The notes under the pieces: model-generated
What the model saw: the letters and a program-made list of their open reading frames with translations, nothing else
Databases searched by the model: none
Told to the model about the DNA's origin: nothing
Program-made: the position numbers and the translations under genes
Shown here: piece after piece, positions 1 through 11,534 of the stretch
Position numbering within the stretch: position 1 is the first letter of the stretch
Layout: each line of letters opens with the position of its first letter
Origin: Castellaniella denitrificans
Lineage (GTDB): Bacteria; Pseudomonadota; Gammaproteobacteria; Burkholderiales; Burkholderiaceae_B
Direction: 5' to 3'
Length of the DNA: 35,527 nt
Assembly: GCF_027214045.1 (NCBI RefSeq)
Contig: NZ_JAPWHE010000015.1
Span: 1-35,527, forward strand

Positions 1-47
1 AGGACGAACAGCAGGGAAATCGGCAAAAGCAGAAACAGTGCATCCAT
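1..47 (-). CDS. ccoS: Partial ccoS, cbb3 oxidase assembly protein (start only)
   Basis: Reading the minus strand from the ATG at 47, the 15 visible codons give MDALFLLLPISLLFV. A very short acidic start followed at once by a hydrophobic helix is typical of CcoS, a small single-pass inner-membrane protein needed to put cofactors into cbb3-type cytochrome c oxidase. The rest of the gene lies beyond the window. With 15 residues the call rests on N-terminal resemblance only; another small membrane protein is possible. Confidence 0.4.
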   Translation of the reverse strand, partial: MDALFLLLPISLLFV

Positions 48-82
48 GGCCGGCCTCAGACAGGCTGGGCGGCCGCCGGGCG

Positions 83-129
83 CCCCCCCCCCCCCCCCGC
101 CCCCCGGGGGGGGGGGGGGGGGGGGGGGG
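83..129. repeat. C16-G-C6-G24 homopolymer block
   Basis: A run of 16 C (83-98), one G, 6 C (100-105) and then 24 G (106-129) sits between divergent ccoS and the hydrolase gene. The C half and the G half can pair into a hairpin. Such a block is rare in any genome. It could be a sequencing or assembly artefact at a hard hairpin, or a slippage-prone tract. An open reading frame runs through it as proline and glycine, but the better start of the next gene lies after it. Confidence 0.7.
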
Positions 130-186
130 CCCGCCCCGCGCCTCGTCATGTTTAAATACCAGGATCCGTCCGCCACGAGGTGTCCC

Positions 187-1146
187 ATGTCTTCCGCTTT
201 CCCCGCCGCCCGCTCCAGCCCGGCCGACGAGCCACGTCTGGATTTCGTCGCCTGCGCCAGCCCGGCGGGCCTGCACCGGATGGCGTACTGGGAATGGGGC
301 GATCCGGACAACGACCGAGTGCTGGTCTGCGTGCACGGTCTGACCCGCACCGGGCGGGATTTCGATCCGCTGGCGCGCGCGCTCGATCGCGAATACCGCG
401 TGGTCTGCCCGGACATCGTCGGGCGGGGTCGCTCGGATTGGCTGATCGATCCCAACGCTTACGTGATTCCCCAATATGTCGCCGACCTGGTGACACTGGT
501 CGCCCGGCTGAAGCCGGCGCGGCTGGACTGGGTCGGCACTTCCATGGGCGGTTTGATCGGCCTGGGGCTGGCGGGCATGGCGGCGGTGTCCCCCGTCCTG
601 CGTCCCGATCGCGGCTCATGGGGGCTGGGCGCGGCGGCCGACGTGCCGTTGGGCCGCATGGTGTTCAACGACATCGGTCCCGCCCTGGATGTCGGCGGCC
701 TGGTGCGGATCGGCGAATACGTCGGCCAGGATCTGCGCTTCGACCGTTTCGAGCAAGCGGTGGATTACGTGCGGGCGGTGTCCGCCGGCTTCGGGCCGCA
801 TGACGCCGCCGGCTGGGCAGCCTTGACCGAACACGTGTTCGTCGAGCGGGACGGCTGTTGGGTCAAGCATTATGATCTGCGCCTGGCCCAGCCGTTCGCC
901 CTGCAGACGTCCGAGACCGCGGTCGCCGCCGAAACCCTGCTGTGGCAGGCCTGGGAGCATCTGTCCGTGCCATCCCTGATCCTGCGCGGCTCGCAGTCCG
1001 ACATCCTGACGCGCGACACCGCGCGGCTCATGACGGAACGCAATCCACGCGCCCGTCTGGTGGAATTCGACGGCGTGGGACACGCGCCCACGCTGCGCGC
1101 CGCGGACCAGATCGCGTCGGTGCGCGATTTCCTGCTCGCGCCTTGA
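187..1146 (+). CDS. Alpha/beta hydrolase
   Basis: A 319-residue alpha/beta-hydrolase-fold protein, substrate unknown. The oxyanion-side motif VHGLTRTG lies near residue 53. The nucleophile elbow GTSMGG has Ser119, the acid is probably Asp272 in SDILT, and the base is His299 in GHAP, so the catalytic triad looks complete. A start at ATG 187 is preferred because ACGAGG sits 7 bases upstream and the N-terminus then resembles normal family members. A longer in-frame ORF from 46 would add a polyproline/polyglycine stretch translated from the homopolymer block and is unlikely to be real. The next gene follows after 48 bp on the same strand. Confidence 0.85.
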   Translation: MSSAFPAARSSPADEPRLDFVACASPAGLHRMAYWEWGDPDNDRVLVCVHGLTRTGRDFDPLARALDREYRVVCPDIVGRGRSDWLIDPNAYVIPQYVADLVTLVARLKPARLDWVGTSMGGLIGLGLAGMAAVSPVLRPDRGSWGLGAAADVPLGRMVFNDIGPALDVGGLVRIGEYVGQDLRFDRFEQAVDYVRAVSAGFGPHDAAGWAALTEHVFVERDGCWVKHYDLRLAQPFALQTSETAVAAETLLWQAWEHLSVPSLILRGSQSDILTRDTARLMTERNPRARLVEFDGVGHAPTLRAADQIASVRDFLLAP

Positions 1147-1194
1147 GGGCTTGACGCCTCCAGACGGCCCATCGTCCGCCCGCCCATCGAAACC

Positions 1195-2031
1195 ATGGCC
1201 TTGAACGTCGACCTGCACAGCCATTCGTCCCGCTCCGACGGCGTCCTGCCGCCCGCGCAGGTGGCCGCGCGCGCCTACGCCCAGGGCGTGGACTGGTGGT
1301 CCCTGAGCGATCACGACGAGACCTCCGGCCTGGCCGAGGCCGCCGCCGCGGCGCGCGAACTGGGCCTGGGCTTCATTCCCGGCGTGGAGATCTCCGTGAC
1401 GTTCTGCGAACGCACGATCCATGTGCTGGGGTTGAACATCGATCCGGAACAGACCGACCTGAAGGCCGGTCTGGGCGCCATCCGCCGCAGCCGCTTCGAT
1501 CGCGCCGGAGAAATCGCTGAACGGTTGCGGGACTGCGGCATCGATGATGCCTACGAGGGCGCCCTGCGGCACGCGGACAACCCGGAATTGATCGGACGCG
1601 TGCATTTCGCCCGGCACCTGCTGGAACAAGGCCATTGCAAATCCCTGCAGCAGGCCTTCGACCGTTATCTGGGCGATGGCAAGCGGGCCTTCGCGCCGAT
1701 ACGCTGGCCGGCCCTGGAGTCGGCGGTGGACTGGATCCGCGCGGCCGGCGGCAAGGCCGTGATCGCGCATCCCGGGCGCTACCGCTATACGCCGCAGCAG
1801 TTCGACGCGCTGTTCGATACATTCAAGGCGCGGGGGGGCGTCGGCCTGGAGGTCGTGGCCAGCGGTCACACGCCGGCCCAGTGCGCGCGCTATGCCCAGG
1901 CCGCGCAAGCTTACGGTTTCGAAGCCTCGCGCGGTTCGGATTTCCACGCGCCGGGCATTCCCCGCACCGAACTGGGCAGGGCGCCGCCGCTGCCCGCCGG
2001 TCTGGTGCCCGTCTGGCGGGATTGGCTATGA
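1195..2031 (+). CDS. PHP-domain phosphoesterase (RNase AM/YciV family)
   Basis: A 278-residue PHP-family metal-dependent phosphoesterase. The N-terminal metal motif DLHSHSSRSDG (residues 6-16), SDHDE (about 38-42), GVEIS (about 63), AHPGRY (about 190) and the C-terminal GSDFHAPG (about 253) are the standard PHP metal ligands, and all are present. The family includes E. coli YciV (RNase AM), a 5'-3' exonuclease acting on short RNAs and rRNA 5' ends, and nucleoside 3',5'-bisphosphate phosphatases. The length fits. It is probably co-transcribed with the hydrolase before it and greB after it (23 bp gap). Confidence 0.85.
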   Translation: MALNVDLHSHSSRSDGVLPPAQVAARAYAQGVDWWSLSDHDETSGLAEAAAAARELGLGFIPGVEISVTFCERTIHVLGLNIDPEQTDLKAGLGAIRRSRFDRAGEIAERLRDCGIDDAYEGALRHADNPELIGRVHFARHLLEQGHCKSLQQAFDRYLGDGKRAFAPIRWPALESAVDWIRAAGGKAVIAHPGRYRYTPQQFDALFDTFKARGGVGLEVVASGHTPAQCARYAQAAQAYGFEASRGSDFHAPGIPRTELGRAPPLPAGLVPVWRDWL

Positions 2032-2053
2032 CCCGCTTTTTCAGGAGAGCGCT

Positions 2054-2608
2054 GTGAACAAGGCTTTCGTCAAAGAGTCGGACGACGATGGGGACGATGA
2101 CCTGCCCGAATCCCGCGCGCTGCCCGCCGGGACGAAGAACTACATGACGGTGACCGGCTACCGGGCGCTGAACGACGAGCTGATGCATCTGATGAACGTC
2201 GAGCGGCCCGAGGTCGTGTCCGTCGTCTCGTGGGCGGCGTCCAACGGCGACCGCTCGGAGAACGGCGACTACCTGTACGGCAAGAAGCGGCTGCGGGAAA
2301 TCGACCGGCGCATCCGCTATCTGACGCGCCGCCTGGAATCCGCCGAGGTCGTGGATCCGTCCCGGCAACCCAACCGCGACCAGGTGTTCTTCGGCGCGAC
2401 CGTGCGCTATTGTGACAGCCGGGGCGAGACATTCACCATCACCATCGTGGGCGTGGACGAGGCCGAGCCCCTGGCCGGGAAGATCAGTTGGGTCTCGCCC
2501 GTGGCCCGCGCCCTGATCAAGGCGCGCGAGGGCGACACCGTGACCCTGCGCACGCCCTCCGGGATCGAGGAACTCGACATCATGGAGATTGGCTATCCGG
2601 CGCCTTGA
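2054..2608 (+). CDS. greB: Transcription elongation factor GreB
   Basis: A 184-residue GreA/GreB-type factor that enters the RNA polymerase secondary channel and stimulates cleavage of backtracked transcripts. The N-terminal coiled coil carries the acidic tip region (SNGDRSENGDYLYGKKRLRE, about residues 64-83), and the C-terminal FKBP-like domain has VFFGATV and the VSPVARAL motif. The GTG start at 2054 is chosen because AGGAGA lies 5 bases upstream and it removes an out-of-family N-terminal extension. An acidic stretch (ESDDDGDDD) follows the start. It lies downstream of the PHP gene and just before purL, with a probable purL promoter in the 24-bp gap. Confidence 0.9.
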   Translation: MNKAFVKESDDDGDDDLPESRALPAGTKNYMTVTGYRALNDELMHLMNVERPEVVSVVSWAASNGDRSENGDYLYGKKRLREIDRRIRYLTRRLESAEVVDPSRQPNRDQVFFGATVRYCDSRGETFTITIVGVDEAEPLAGKISWVSPVARALIKAREGDTVTLRTPSGIEELDIMEIGYPAP

Positions 2609-2615
2609 AGGCGGC

Positions 2616-2621
2616 TAAAAT
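2616..2621 (+). promoter_or_regulatory. Possible purL -10 element
   Basis: TAAAAT lies 11 bases before the purL ATG, in the short greB-purL gap. If used, transcription would start around 2628, leaving a leader of only a few bases. No convincing -35 is seen at the usual distance and no Shine-Dalgarno sequence precedes the ATG, so this is a weak call. Confidence 0.3.
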
Positions 2622-2632
2622 AGACGGTTTCC

Positions 2633-5600
2633 ATGCCATCGAGCCGTCCCGCCGTGACTACCGTACTGATCATCCCCGGTTCATCCGCCCTGTCCGATTT
2701 CCGTCGGGAGCGCCTGTTGCGCGGCCTGGCCGCCCGGGATCTGCCGGTGGCCGACATCCGCGCGCAGACCTGCCATTTCGTCGGCATCGACGGCGCGCTG
2801 GACGAAGCGGGTCAGGCACGCCTGAGGGCGCTGCTGGACGACGGACGAACGATAGAAGTCCCGTCCGCCGAACGGCACGCGGCGCGCTTCCTGGTGATCC
2901 CGCGTCTGGGCACCATTTCCCCCTGGGCCAGCAAGGCGACCGACATCGCCCGCCATTGTGGCCTGCCCCAAGTCCGCCGCATCGAACGCGGGGTGCGCTA
3001 CACCATCGTGCCGGAGCGCCGCCTGCTGGGTACGCGCGCGCTGGACGCGGACCAGTTGGCCGCCGTGGCCGCCTGCGTGCACGACCGCATGACCGAAACC
3101 GTGGTGGACGACGGTTTCGATGGCCAGGCGTTGTTCGCCCAGCTGGATGGCCTGCCCGTCCAGGCCGTGCCCGTGCTGACCGAGGGTCGCGCCGCTCTGG
3201 AAGCCTGCAATGCGCGGCTGGGCCTGGCCCTGTCGGAAGACGAGATCGACTACCTGTTGCGCGCCTATGGCGACCTGGGGCGTGATCCCACCGACGTCGA
3301 GCTGATGATGTTCGCCCAGGCCAACAGCGAACATTGCCGCCACAAGATCTTCAACGCCCACTGGACGGTGGACGGCCAGGCCCAGCCGCACACGCTGTTC
3401 GACATGATCCGCGCCACCCACGCCGCCCAGCCCGAAGGCACGGTCGTCGCTTATTCGGACAATGCCGCCATCATGGCCGGCGGACCGGCGCGGGTCTTTC
3501 ATGCGGGCGACGCCGCCGACACCGTCTACCGGCGTCACGACATCGTGGCCCACACGCTGATGAAGGTCGAAACACACAATCATCCGACAGCCATCGCGCC
3601 TTTCCCGGGGGCTGCGACCGGGGCGGGCGGCGAGATCCGCGATGAGGGCGCGACGGGGCGCGGTTCCAAGCCCAAGGCGGGTCTGACCGGCTTCACCGTG
3701 TCGAACCTGCGCGTGGACGACGCTGTCGAACCCTGGGAGGACGCGGGCGGCGCCCCCGATCGCATCGCCACGCCGCTGGACATCATGATCGACGGCCCCA
3801 TCGGCGGGGCGGCGTTCAACAACGAATTCGGCCGGCCGAACCTGCTGGGCTATTTCCGCAGCTTCGAACAGACGGCCGGCGGCACGCGCTGGGGCTACCA
3901 CAAGCCCATCATGCTGGCCGGCGGCCTGGGCCAGATCGACGCGCGGCTGACACACAAAGACCCGCTGCCGCCGGGCTCGCTGCTGGTGCAGCTGGGCGGC
4001 CCGGGCATGCGCATCGGCATGGGCGGCGGTGCGGCCTCCAGCATGGGAGCGGGCACCAACCAGGCCGAACTCGACTTCGATTCCGTGCAGCGCGGCAATC
4101 CCGAAATGCAGCGCCGCGCCCAGGAAGTCATCGACCGCTGCTGGCAGCAGGGTGAATCCAATCCCATCCTGGCGATCCACGATGTCGGCGCGGGCGGCCT
4201 GTCCAACGCCTTTCCGGAACTGGTCAACGACGCCGGGCGCGGCGCGGAATTCGAATTGCGGCGCGTGCCCCTGGAGGAATCCGGTCTGTCGCCCGCCGAG
4301 ATCTGGAGCAACGAATCCCAGGAACGCTACGTGCTGGCCATCCGGCCCGACGATCTGGACCGCTTCGCGCGCATCGCGGACCGGGAGCGCTGCCCCTACG
4401 CGGTGGTCGGCATCGCCACCGAGGAACGCCGCCTGCGTGTCACTCTGGACGAGGGCCTGCCCGGCCTGGACCGGCCGGCGGGCGAGGTGACGCCGGCCGG
4501 GCTGCGTCCCGTGGATGTGCCGGTGGACGTCATCCTGGGCAAGCCGCCGCGCATGCAGCGCGGCGCCCAGCACGCCGCCGTGGCGGGCGAACCGCTGGAT
4601 CTCAGCGGCGTCGAACTGCCGGACGCCATCGAGCGTGTGCTGCGTCACCCCACCGTGGCCAACAAATCCTTCCTCATCACGATCGGCGACCGCACCGTGG
4701 GCGGCCTGACGGCGCGCGACCAGATGGTCGGTCCCTGGCAGGTGCCGGTGGCGGATTGCGCTGTCACCCTGCGTGACCACGAAGGCGTGGCGGGCGAGGC
4801 CATGGCCCTGGGCGAGCGCAGCCCCATCGCGGTCCTGAATCCGGCCGCCTCGGGCCGCATGGCCGTGGCCGAGGCCCTGACGAATCTGGCCGCCGCCGGC
4901 GTCGCCCGTCTCGAAGACATCAAACTGTCAGCCAACTGGATGGCCGCCTGCGGCGCGCCCGGCCAGGACGCGGCCCTGTACGACACCGTGTCCGCCGTCA
5001 GCGACTGGTGCCAGAGCCTGGGCCTGTCGATTCCGGTGGGCAAGGATTCCCTGTCCATGCGCACCGCCTGGCGGGACCAGGCCGGCGACCATCAGGTCGT
5101 CTCTCCGGTGTCGCTGGTGGTCACGGCTTTCGCGCCGGTCGCCGACGTGCGCGCCACACTGACGCCGCAATTGCGCGAGGCGGCGGACGGCTCGGTGCTG
5201 CTGCTGATCGACCTGGGCGAAGGCCGCCAGCGCCTGGGCGGTTCGGTGCTGGCCCATACCTATGGCGGGATCGGCTCGGAAACCCCGGATCTGCGCGATG
5301 CCGCGCTGCTGCGCGCCGCCTTCCTGGCCTTGCGTGAACTGGCGGCCCAGGGCTGGATCCTGGCGTGCCACGACCGTTCCGATGGCGGCCTGCTGGCGGC
5401 GGCGGCTGAAATGGCTTTCGCCGGACGCCTGGGCGTGTCCTTGAACCTGGACATGCTGACCATCGACCCGCACACGGCCGATGCCGGCGACTACAAGATC
5501 CGCGCCGACCAGGTCGCCGTCCAGAATCACGAACGCAATCTGGCGGCCCTGTTCAATGAAGAGGCCGGCTGGCTGCTTCAGGTCCCTCGCGCGCATCGCG

Positions 5601-6703
5601 ACGACGTGCTGCGCCACCTGCGCCAGGCGGGTCTGTCGAACTGCACCCACGTGGTGGGCATGCCCAACGCGCGCCGGGAACTGCAGGTCTTCCGCGACGG
5701 CGCCATCGTCTATCAGCGCCCTCTGGCCGAACTCGGCCGGGCCTGGAGCGAAACCACGCGGCGCATCATGGCGCGCCGCGACCATCCCGATTGCGCGCAG
5801 GCCGAATACGACACCTGGCTGGACACCGAAGACCCGGGCCTCTCGCCGCAGGTGGATTTCGATCCCCAGGACGACATCGCCGCGCCCTTCATCGCCACCG
5901 GCGCGCGCCCGCGCATGGCCATCCTGCGCGAACAAGGTTGTAACAGCCAGGTCGAGATGGCCTGGGCCTTCGACACGGCCGGCTTCGAGGCCGTGGACGT
6001 GCACATGACCGATCTGCTGTCCGGCCGCATCCGCCTGGACGGCATGAGCGGCCTGGTGGCGGTGGGCGGCTTCAGCTACGGCGACGTGCTGGGCGCCGGC
6101 GAGGGCTGGGCGCGCACCATCCGCTTCAACGCGGCGCTGGCCGACCAGTTCGGTGCCTTCTTCGCGCGCCCGGACAGCTTCGCGCTGGGCGTGTGCAACG
6201 GCTGCCAGATGATGGCGGCGCTGGCCGACTTCATTCCGGGCGCCGACGCCTGGCCGCGCTTCACCCGCAACGTGTCCGAAAAATACGAGGCGCGCCTGTC
6301 GCTGGTCGAAGTCCTGGATTCACCGTCCATTTTCTTTGCCGGCATGGCCGGCGCGCGCGTGCCCATCGCCGTGGCGCACGGCGAAGGCTTCGCCGATTTC
6401 AGCCGCCAGGGCGACGCCGCCCGGGTGGCCGAGGCCATGGCCTTCGTCGACAACCGGGGCGCGCGCACGGAATCCTATCCGGCCAACCCCAACGGCAGCC
6501 CGGCCGGCCTGACGGCGGTGACCACGGCCGACGGCCGCTACACCGTCATGATGCCGCACCCGGAACGGGTGACCCGCAACGTCATGATGTCCTGGCGGCC
6601 GGAACGCTGGAGCGCGGCCGACCGGGGCGGCGACGACGCCCCGCACGGTGGCTACACGCCGTGGATGCGCATGTTCCGCAACGCGCGGGCCTACCTGGAC
6701 TGA
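2633..6703 (+). CDS. purL: Phosphoribosylformylglycinamidine synthase (large PurL)
   Basis: A 1356-residue single-chain FGAM synthase, the fourth step of purine synthesis, converting FGAR plus glutamine and ATP to FGAM. The length and order are those of the proteobacterial large PurL: N-terminal PurS-like domain, linker, two PurM-like ATPase halves ([17 protein letters not shown] near residue 318 and VGKDSLSM near 803) and a C-terminal class I glutaminase with nucleophile Cys1188 in GVCNGCQM plus the His-Glu pair in MPHPER. All key motifs are intact. ATG 2633 is taken as start; a GTG at 2654 would also match the family N-terminus and neither has a clear ribosome site. Confidence 0.96.
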   Translation: MPSSRPAVTTVLIIPGSSALSDFRRERLLRGLAARDLPVADIRAQTCHFVGIDGALDEAGQARLRALLDDGRTIEVPSAERHAARFLVIPRLGTISPWASKATDIARHCGLPQVRRIERGVRYTIVPERRLLGTRALDADQLAAVAACVHDRMTETVVDDGFDGQALFAQLDGLPVQAVPVLTEGRAALEACNARLGLALSEDEIDYLLRAYGDLGRDPTDVELMMFAQANSEHCRHKIFNAHWTVDGQAQPHTLFDMIRATHAAQPEGTVVAYSDNAAIMAGGPARVFHAGDAADTVYRRHDIVAHTLMKVETHNHPTAIAPFPGAATGAGGEIRDEGATGRGSKPKAGLTGFTVSNLRVDDAVEPWEDAGGAPDRIATPLDIMIDGPIGGAAFNNEFGRPNLLGYFRSFEQTAGGTRWGYHKPIMLAGGLGQIDARLTHKDPLPPGSLLVQLGGPGMRIGMGGGAASSMGAGTNQAELDFDSVQRGNPEMQRRAQEVIDRCWQQGESNPILAIHDVGAGGLSNAFPELVNDAGRGAEFELRRVPLEESGLSPAEIWSNESQERYVLAIRPDDLDRFARIADRERCPYAVVGIATEERRLRVTLDEGLPGLDRPAGEVTPAGLRPVDVPVDVILGKPPRMQRGAQHAAVAGEPLDLSGVELPDAIERVLRHPTVANKSFLITIGDRTVGGLTARDQMVGPWQVPVADCAVTLRDHEGVAGEAMALGERSPIAVLNPAASGRMAVAEALTNLAAAGVARLEDIKLSANWMAACGAPGQDAALYDTVSAVSDWCQSLGLSIPVGKDSLSMRTAWRDQAGDHQVVSPVSLVVTAFAPVADVRATLTPQLREAADGSVLLLIDLGEGRQRLGGSVLAHTYGGIGSETPDLRDAALLRAAFLALRELAAQGWILACHDRSDGGLLAAAAEMAFAGRLGVSLNLDMLTIDPHTADAGDYKIRADQVAVQNHERNLAALFNEEAGWLLQVPRAHRDDVLRHLRQAGLSNCTHVVGMPNARRELQVFRDGAIVYQRPLAELGRAWSETTRRIMARRDHPDCAQAEYDTWLDTEDPGLSPQVDFDPQDDIAAPFIATGARPRMAILREQGCNSQVEMAWAFDTAGFEAVDVHMTDLLSGRIRLDGMSGLVAVGGFSYGDVLGAGEGWARTIRFNAALADQFGAFFARPDSFALGVCNGCQMMAALADFIPGADAWPRFTRNVSEKYEARLSLVEVLDSPSIFFAGMAGARVPIAVAHGEGFADFSRQGDAARVAEAMAFVDNRGARTESYPANPNGSPAGLTAVTTADGRYTVMMPHPERVTRNVMMSWRPERWSAADRGGDDAPHGGYTPWMRMFRNARAYLD

Positions 6704-6716
6704 CGGCCCGGTCACG

Positions 6717-6739
6717 ATCCCGGACCCCGGGTCCGGGAT
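6717..6739. terminator. Perfect GC-rich hairpin after purL
   Basis: ATCCCGGACCC and its exact reverse complement, separated by one C, lie 14 bases after the purL stop. The stem is 11 bp and very GC-rich, but no T-run follows, so it may be a Rho-assisted terminator, an RNA-end stabiliser or a block between purL and guaB. Confidence 0.5.
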
Positions 6740-6813
6740 GGCCGGGGAGCCCCACGGCCCCCGGCCGCGCCGCGGCATCCGGGCCGGGGCGGGAAAACCC
6801 TTTGCAGGAACGC

Positions 6814-8303
<1,490 letters not shown>

Positions 8304-8307
8304 ACGC

Positions 8308-9507
8308 GTGGCCGCCAGCGACCCGGTCCCGGGCGTCCATACCGCTTCGGCGGGCGTGCGCATCGAGGACAGCCTGGCGCAAGCCATGCAGGCCTGGCGC
8401 CGGGATTTCCACCGGCACCCCGAGCTCGGCCACCAGGAACACCGCACGGCGGCCCGTGTGGCCGAACTGCTGCGCTCCTGGGGCATTGTCGTGCATGCGG
8501 GGTACGGCGGTACCACCGGCGTCATCGGAGTCCTGGACGGACGCCGGGGGGCGGGGCCGTCCCTGGGGCTGCGCGCCGACATGGATGCCCTGCCCATGCC
8601 GGATGGGGGCGCGCACGATCATCGCTCGGTCCATGCCGGTGTCGCACACGCCTGCGGCCACGACGGCCATACCGCCATCCTGCTGGGCGCAGCGTGCCAC
8701 CTGGCGGCCCATCCCGACTTCGCCGGACGCATCGTCTTCATCTTCCAGCCGGCCGAGGAGCCCCTGACAGGCGCCAAGGCACTGGTCGAAGCCGGCCTGT
8801 TCCGCGACTTTCCCTGCGATGAACTCTACGGCCTGCACAACAACAACTGCATCGGTCCGGGGCGGATCGGCGTGCGCACCGGCGCCATCCTGTCGGCCTG
8901 CGACCTGTTCGAGATCCACATCCGGGGCGTCGGCGGCCATGCCGCCATGCCGCATCAGGCCAACGACCCGATCGTGGCCGGCGCGGCGTTGGTGCAGTCC
9001 CTGCAGTCCGTCGTCAGCCGCAACGTCAGCCCCTTCGACACGGCCGTGCTCAGCGTCTGCCAGTTCCAGGCGGGCAGCGCCATCAACGTCATTGCCGATC
9101 ATGCGGTGCTGCGCGGCACTGTGCGCACTCTGTCTCGCGAAGCGCAATCCCGGGTGCTGAGCCGGCTGCGCGACCTGTGCGAGGGCATAGCGCGAGGCTA
9201 CGGTTGCGCGATCGAATTCCGCCACCTGCTCAGTTCGCCGCCCACGATCAACCAGGCCGGGCCGGTGGCACACGTCAAGCGCGCAGCCGCCGCCGTGCTG
9301 GGCACGGACCGGATCGTCGATCCCGTTGCGCCGCTGATGGCATCAGAGGATTTCGCCTACCTGCTGGATGACTGCCCGGGTGCGTATTTCTTCCTGGGTC
9401 ACGATGGCCTGACCTGCCACCATCCCGAGTTCGATTTCGACGATGCGCTGCTGGCGCAGGGCGCGGCGATCTTCGCTACGCTGGCCTACCAGCGGCTGGC
9501 CGCTTGA
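8308..9507 (+). CDS. M20 family amidohydrolase (hippurate hydrolase-like)
   Basis: A 399-residue M20D-type metallopeptidase/amidohydrolase, related to hippurate hydrolases, N-acyl amino acid amidohydrolases and IAA-amino acid hydrolases. Metal-site motifs are in order: GLRADMDALPM, HACGHDGHTA, FQPAEEP, the dimerisation-domain GVGGHAAMPHQ, and the late HHPEFDFDD. The GTG at 8308, 4 bp after the guaB stop, is the likely start; upstream in-frame codons lie inside guaB. Close spacing suggests co-transcription with guaB. The substrate cannot be read from the sequence. Confidence 0.88.
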   Translation: MAASDPVPGVHTASAGVRIEDSLAQAMQAWRRDFHRHPELGHQEHRTAARVAELLRSWGIVVHAGYGGTTGVIGVLDGRRGAGPSLGLRADMDALPMPDGGAHDHRSVHAGVAHACGHDGHTAILLGAACHLAAHPDFAGRIVFIFQPAEEPLTGAKALVEAGLFRDFPCDELYGLHNNNCIGPGRIGVRTGAILSACDLFEIHIRGVGGHAAMPHQANDPIVAGAALVQSLQSVVSRNVSPFDTAVLSVCQFQAGSAINVIADHAVLRGTVRTLSREAQSRVLSRLRDLCEGIARGYGCAIEFRHLLSSPPTINQAGPVAHVKRAAAAVLGTDRIVDPVAPLMASEDFAYLLDDCPGAYFFLGHDGLTCHHPEFDFDDALLAQGAAIFATLAYQRLAA

Positions 9508-9531
9508 TGGCCTGACAAGACCTCGTCCGGG

Positions 9532-10251
9532 TCAGTCCACAGCCAGCAAGGCCCCAGCCACGCGTTCCGGCGCGTCGATCATCCCTTCGTGGCCGCAGGC
9601 CAGTTGCGCCCAGGACCAGAGATCTCCGTACGTTTCGCGTGCCCAACGGTAGGCCTCCGAGACGCCCGGAAAGAGCGGCTGGACGCAGCGCAGATAAGTC
9701 ACCGGCAGGCCGTTTCCCAACGGATGGGCCAGGCGCAGAGGTTCGCGGTAGGTGCCGATCGGATGGGGCGTCAGCCGTGCCTGGACGTAGGCGATATCCG
9801 CCGGATCGGTCAGGCCCAGGCTGTCGGGCCTGGGGGGCGCAAGGCTGCTCGAATCTGCGGCCCGGTCTTCCAGCTTGGCCACGACATCGGCTGGAAGCGT
9901 GTCGAAGGCCGATACGCCCGGCGGCAGCAGGAAAGCATCCAGAAACACCAGCCTGCGGATGCGTTCAGGCAGACGGTCGGCCGCGCCTGCCACCGCCAGC
10001 CCGCCGAAGCTGTGGCCGACGAGGATGACATCGCGCAGTTGTTCACGTGTCAAGGTATCGCACACATCCCGGATGAAGGTTTCCAGACCGATGCCGTCCG
10101 CCGGTTCCTGACGGCGTTCGCCCAGGCCGGGCAGGGTGGGCGAGCAGACACGATGACCGTGGCTGCGCAGCCGTTCGGCTATCCTCGACCAGCACCATCC
10201 GCCATGCCAGGCGCCGTGGATCAGCACATAGGTTCGGGGCGTATGCATCAT
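9532..10251 (-). CDS. Alpha/beta hydrolase (esterase)
   Basis: A 239-residue alpha/beta hydrolase of the small esterase group that includes plant methyl-salicylate esterase-like and pyrethroid hydrolase-like proteins. It opens with YVLIHGAWHGGWCW (oxyanion region), has the nucleophile elbow GHSFGG near residue 80, and a C-terminal ACGHEGMID with the likely catalytic His. The ATG at 10251 overlaps the stop of the upstream MFS gene (ATGA), so the two are translationally coupled. An in-frame ORF continues to 11565, but that part only mirrors the MFS gene. Confidence 0.85.
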   Translation of the reverse strand: MMHTPRTYVLIHGAWHGGWCWSRIAERLRSHGHRVCSPTLPGLGERRQEPADGIGLETFIRDVCDTLTREQLRDVILVGHSFGGLAVAGAADRLPERIRRLVFLDAFLLPPGVSAFDTLPADVVAKLEDRAADSSSLAPPRPDSLGLTDPADIAYVQARLTPHPIGTYREPLRLAHPLGNGLPVTYLRCVQPLFPGVSEAYRWARETYGDLWSWAQLACGHEGMIDAPERVAGALLAVD

Positions 10252-11510
10252 GACCCCCGAGGCGAAGCGGCGGGACTGCGCAGCCGCAGAATGGGAATGG
10301 CGCCTGCCAGCAAACCTAGTGTGCCCAGCACCAGGGCGAATTCCAGCGATGCGCCGAACCAGGCGTGCGTCAGGCTGAAGAAGATCGGCCCGATCAGTTG
10401 CCCCAGGGCGAATGAAGCCGTCATGGCCGCCATCTGGCGCTTGGCGCCGGCCTGGCCGACGGCGGCCTGGGCTTCTTGCAGGCCCACCATGGTGATCACC
10501 ATGAAGGTACTGCCGACGCAGCAGGCGGCCAGCAAAATCGCCGGCAGGGTGTGCCACACGGCAGGCAGCAATACGCCCACCGCCATCACGACCTGAGCGC
10601 CGGCCCAGATCTGAGGCCGCGTGTAGCGGCGCGTCAGGCGGCTGGCCATCACGGTGGACACTGCGCCCGCCAGCCCGAAGACCGGCCAGGCCAGGCTGAA
10701 CAGCCAGGGATCCGGGATCAGCAGCCGCGCCTGCGCCGGCAGGAATGTGGCCGGCAGGATATAGCCGAAACCGTAGACCCCATAGCACAGGATCAGGCCC
10801 CAATGCAAGGGCGTGGCGGCGTGTGGATCGGTGGCCGTTGCCGCGGGGAGGGAAGCGGGCGTTTCGCTGGGCGACGGCTGTCCAGCGGACGCAGCCGAGC
10901 CGCTGGAGACGGGGGAGGGCGGTGCCGGGGCTGCGTTCGGCGCGGCGTCCGTGGTGCGCCACAGCATCGAGGCGCCCAGCAGCCCGCCCAGGGCCGCCGC
11001 CGCCAGCCAGAGCCAGGCCTGCGAAGCCGCCGTTCCCGCCAGGGTCAGGCCCATGCAGGCCAGCCCGGCGAACGTGATGCCGCAGCCCACGCCGGCAAAC
11101 ACCACGCCGCTGCGTTCTGTCTGTCCCGTGGCGTTCAGGCGCGCAATGCACAGGGCGGACGTCCCGATCAGCACCCAGGCGCTGGCCACACCGGCCAGCA
11201 GCCGCCACGCCAGCCAGCCCAGCCAGTGGCTGTCCAGGCCCATCGCCGCCGTCATGAGCACCACCAGCCACAGACCAAACCGCAGCAAGGTTGCGGGCGA
11301 CCAGCTCAAGTGAGTGACCAGGAGCGCGCCCAGCAGGTAGCCCAGGTAATTGGCGCTGGCCAGCCAGCTGCCCTGGGCCAGGCTCAGCCCCAGATCGGCT
11401 TGCATCATCGGCAGGACGGGCGTGAATGCGAAACGGCCGATGCCCATGGCGACGGCGAGGGCCAGCAGGCCGGCCAGGGGCAGGGGGAGGCGGATAGGGC
11501 GGAATGCCAT
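10248..11510 (-). CDS. YbfB/YjiJ family MFS transporter
   Basis: A 420-residue major-facilitator transporter with about 12 hydrophobic helices. The N-terminal GIGRFAFTPVLPMM signature and the overall layout fit the YbfB/YjiJ (DUF-type MFS) group. An unusually long Ala/Pro/Ser-rich loop (about residues 187-236) joins the two six-helix halves. AAGGAGA lies upstream of the ATG at a good distance. It forms an operon with the esterase (4-bp overlap), suggesting uptake or export of an ester or acid handled by that enzyme; the substrate is unknown. Confidence 0.85.
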   Translation of the reverse strand: MAFRPIRLPLPLAGLLALAVAMGIGRFAFTPVLPMMQADLGLSLAQGSWLASANYLGYLLGALLVTHLSWSPATLLRFGLWLVVLMTAAMGLDSHWLGWLAWRLLAGVASAWVLIGTSALCIARLNATGQTERSGVVFAGVGCGITFAGLACMGLTLAGTAASQAWLWLAAAALGGLLGASMLWRTTDAAPNAAPAPPSPVSSGSAASAGQPSPSETPASLPAATATDPHAATPLHWGLILCYGVYGFGYILPATFLPAQARLLIPDPWLFSLAWPVFGLAGAVSTVMASRLTRRYTRPQIWAGAQVVMAVGVLLPAVWHTLPAILLAACCVGSTFMVITMVGLQEAQAAVGQAGAKRQMAAMTASFALGQLIGPIFFSLTHAWFGASLEFALVLGTLGLLAGAIPILRLRSPAASPRGS

Positions 11511-11534
11511 GAGGTGCGATCTCCTTCAGGCTTG

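Noticed and set aside
46..186. N-terminal extension of the first hydrolase through the homopolymer block
   Set aside because: Gives polyproline/polyglycine; a better start with ribosome site is at 187.
2681..4780. 699-codon open frame antisense to purL
   Set aside because: A GC-rich shadow frame; purL is certain on the other strand, and the antisense product has no family look and no ribosome site.
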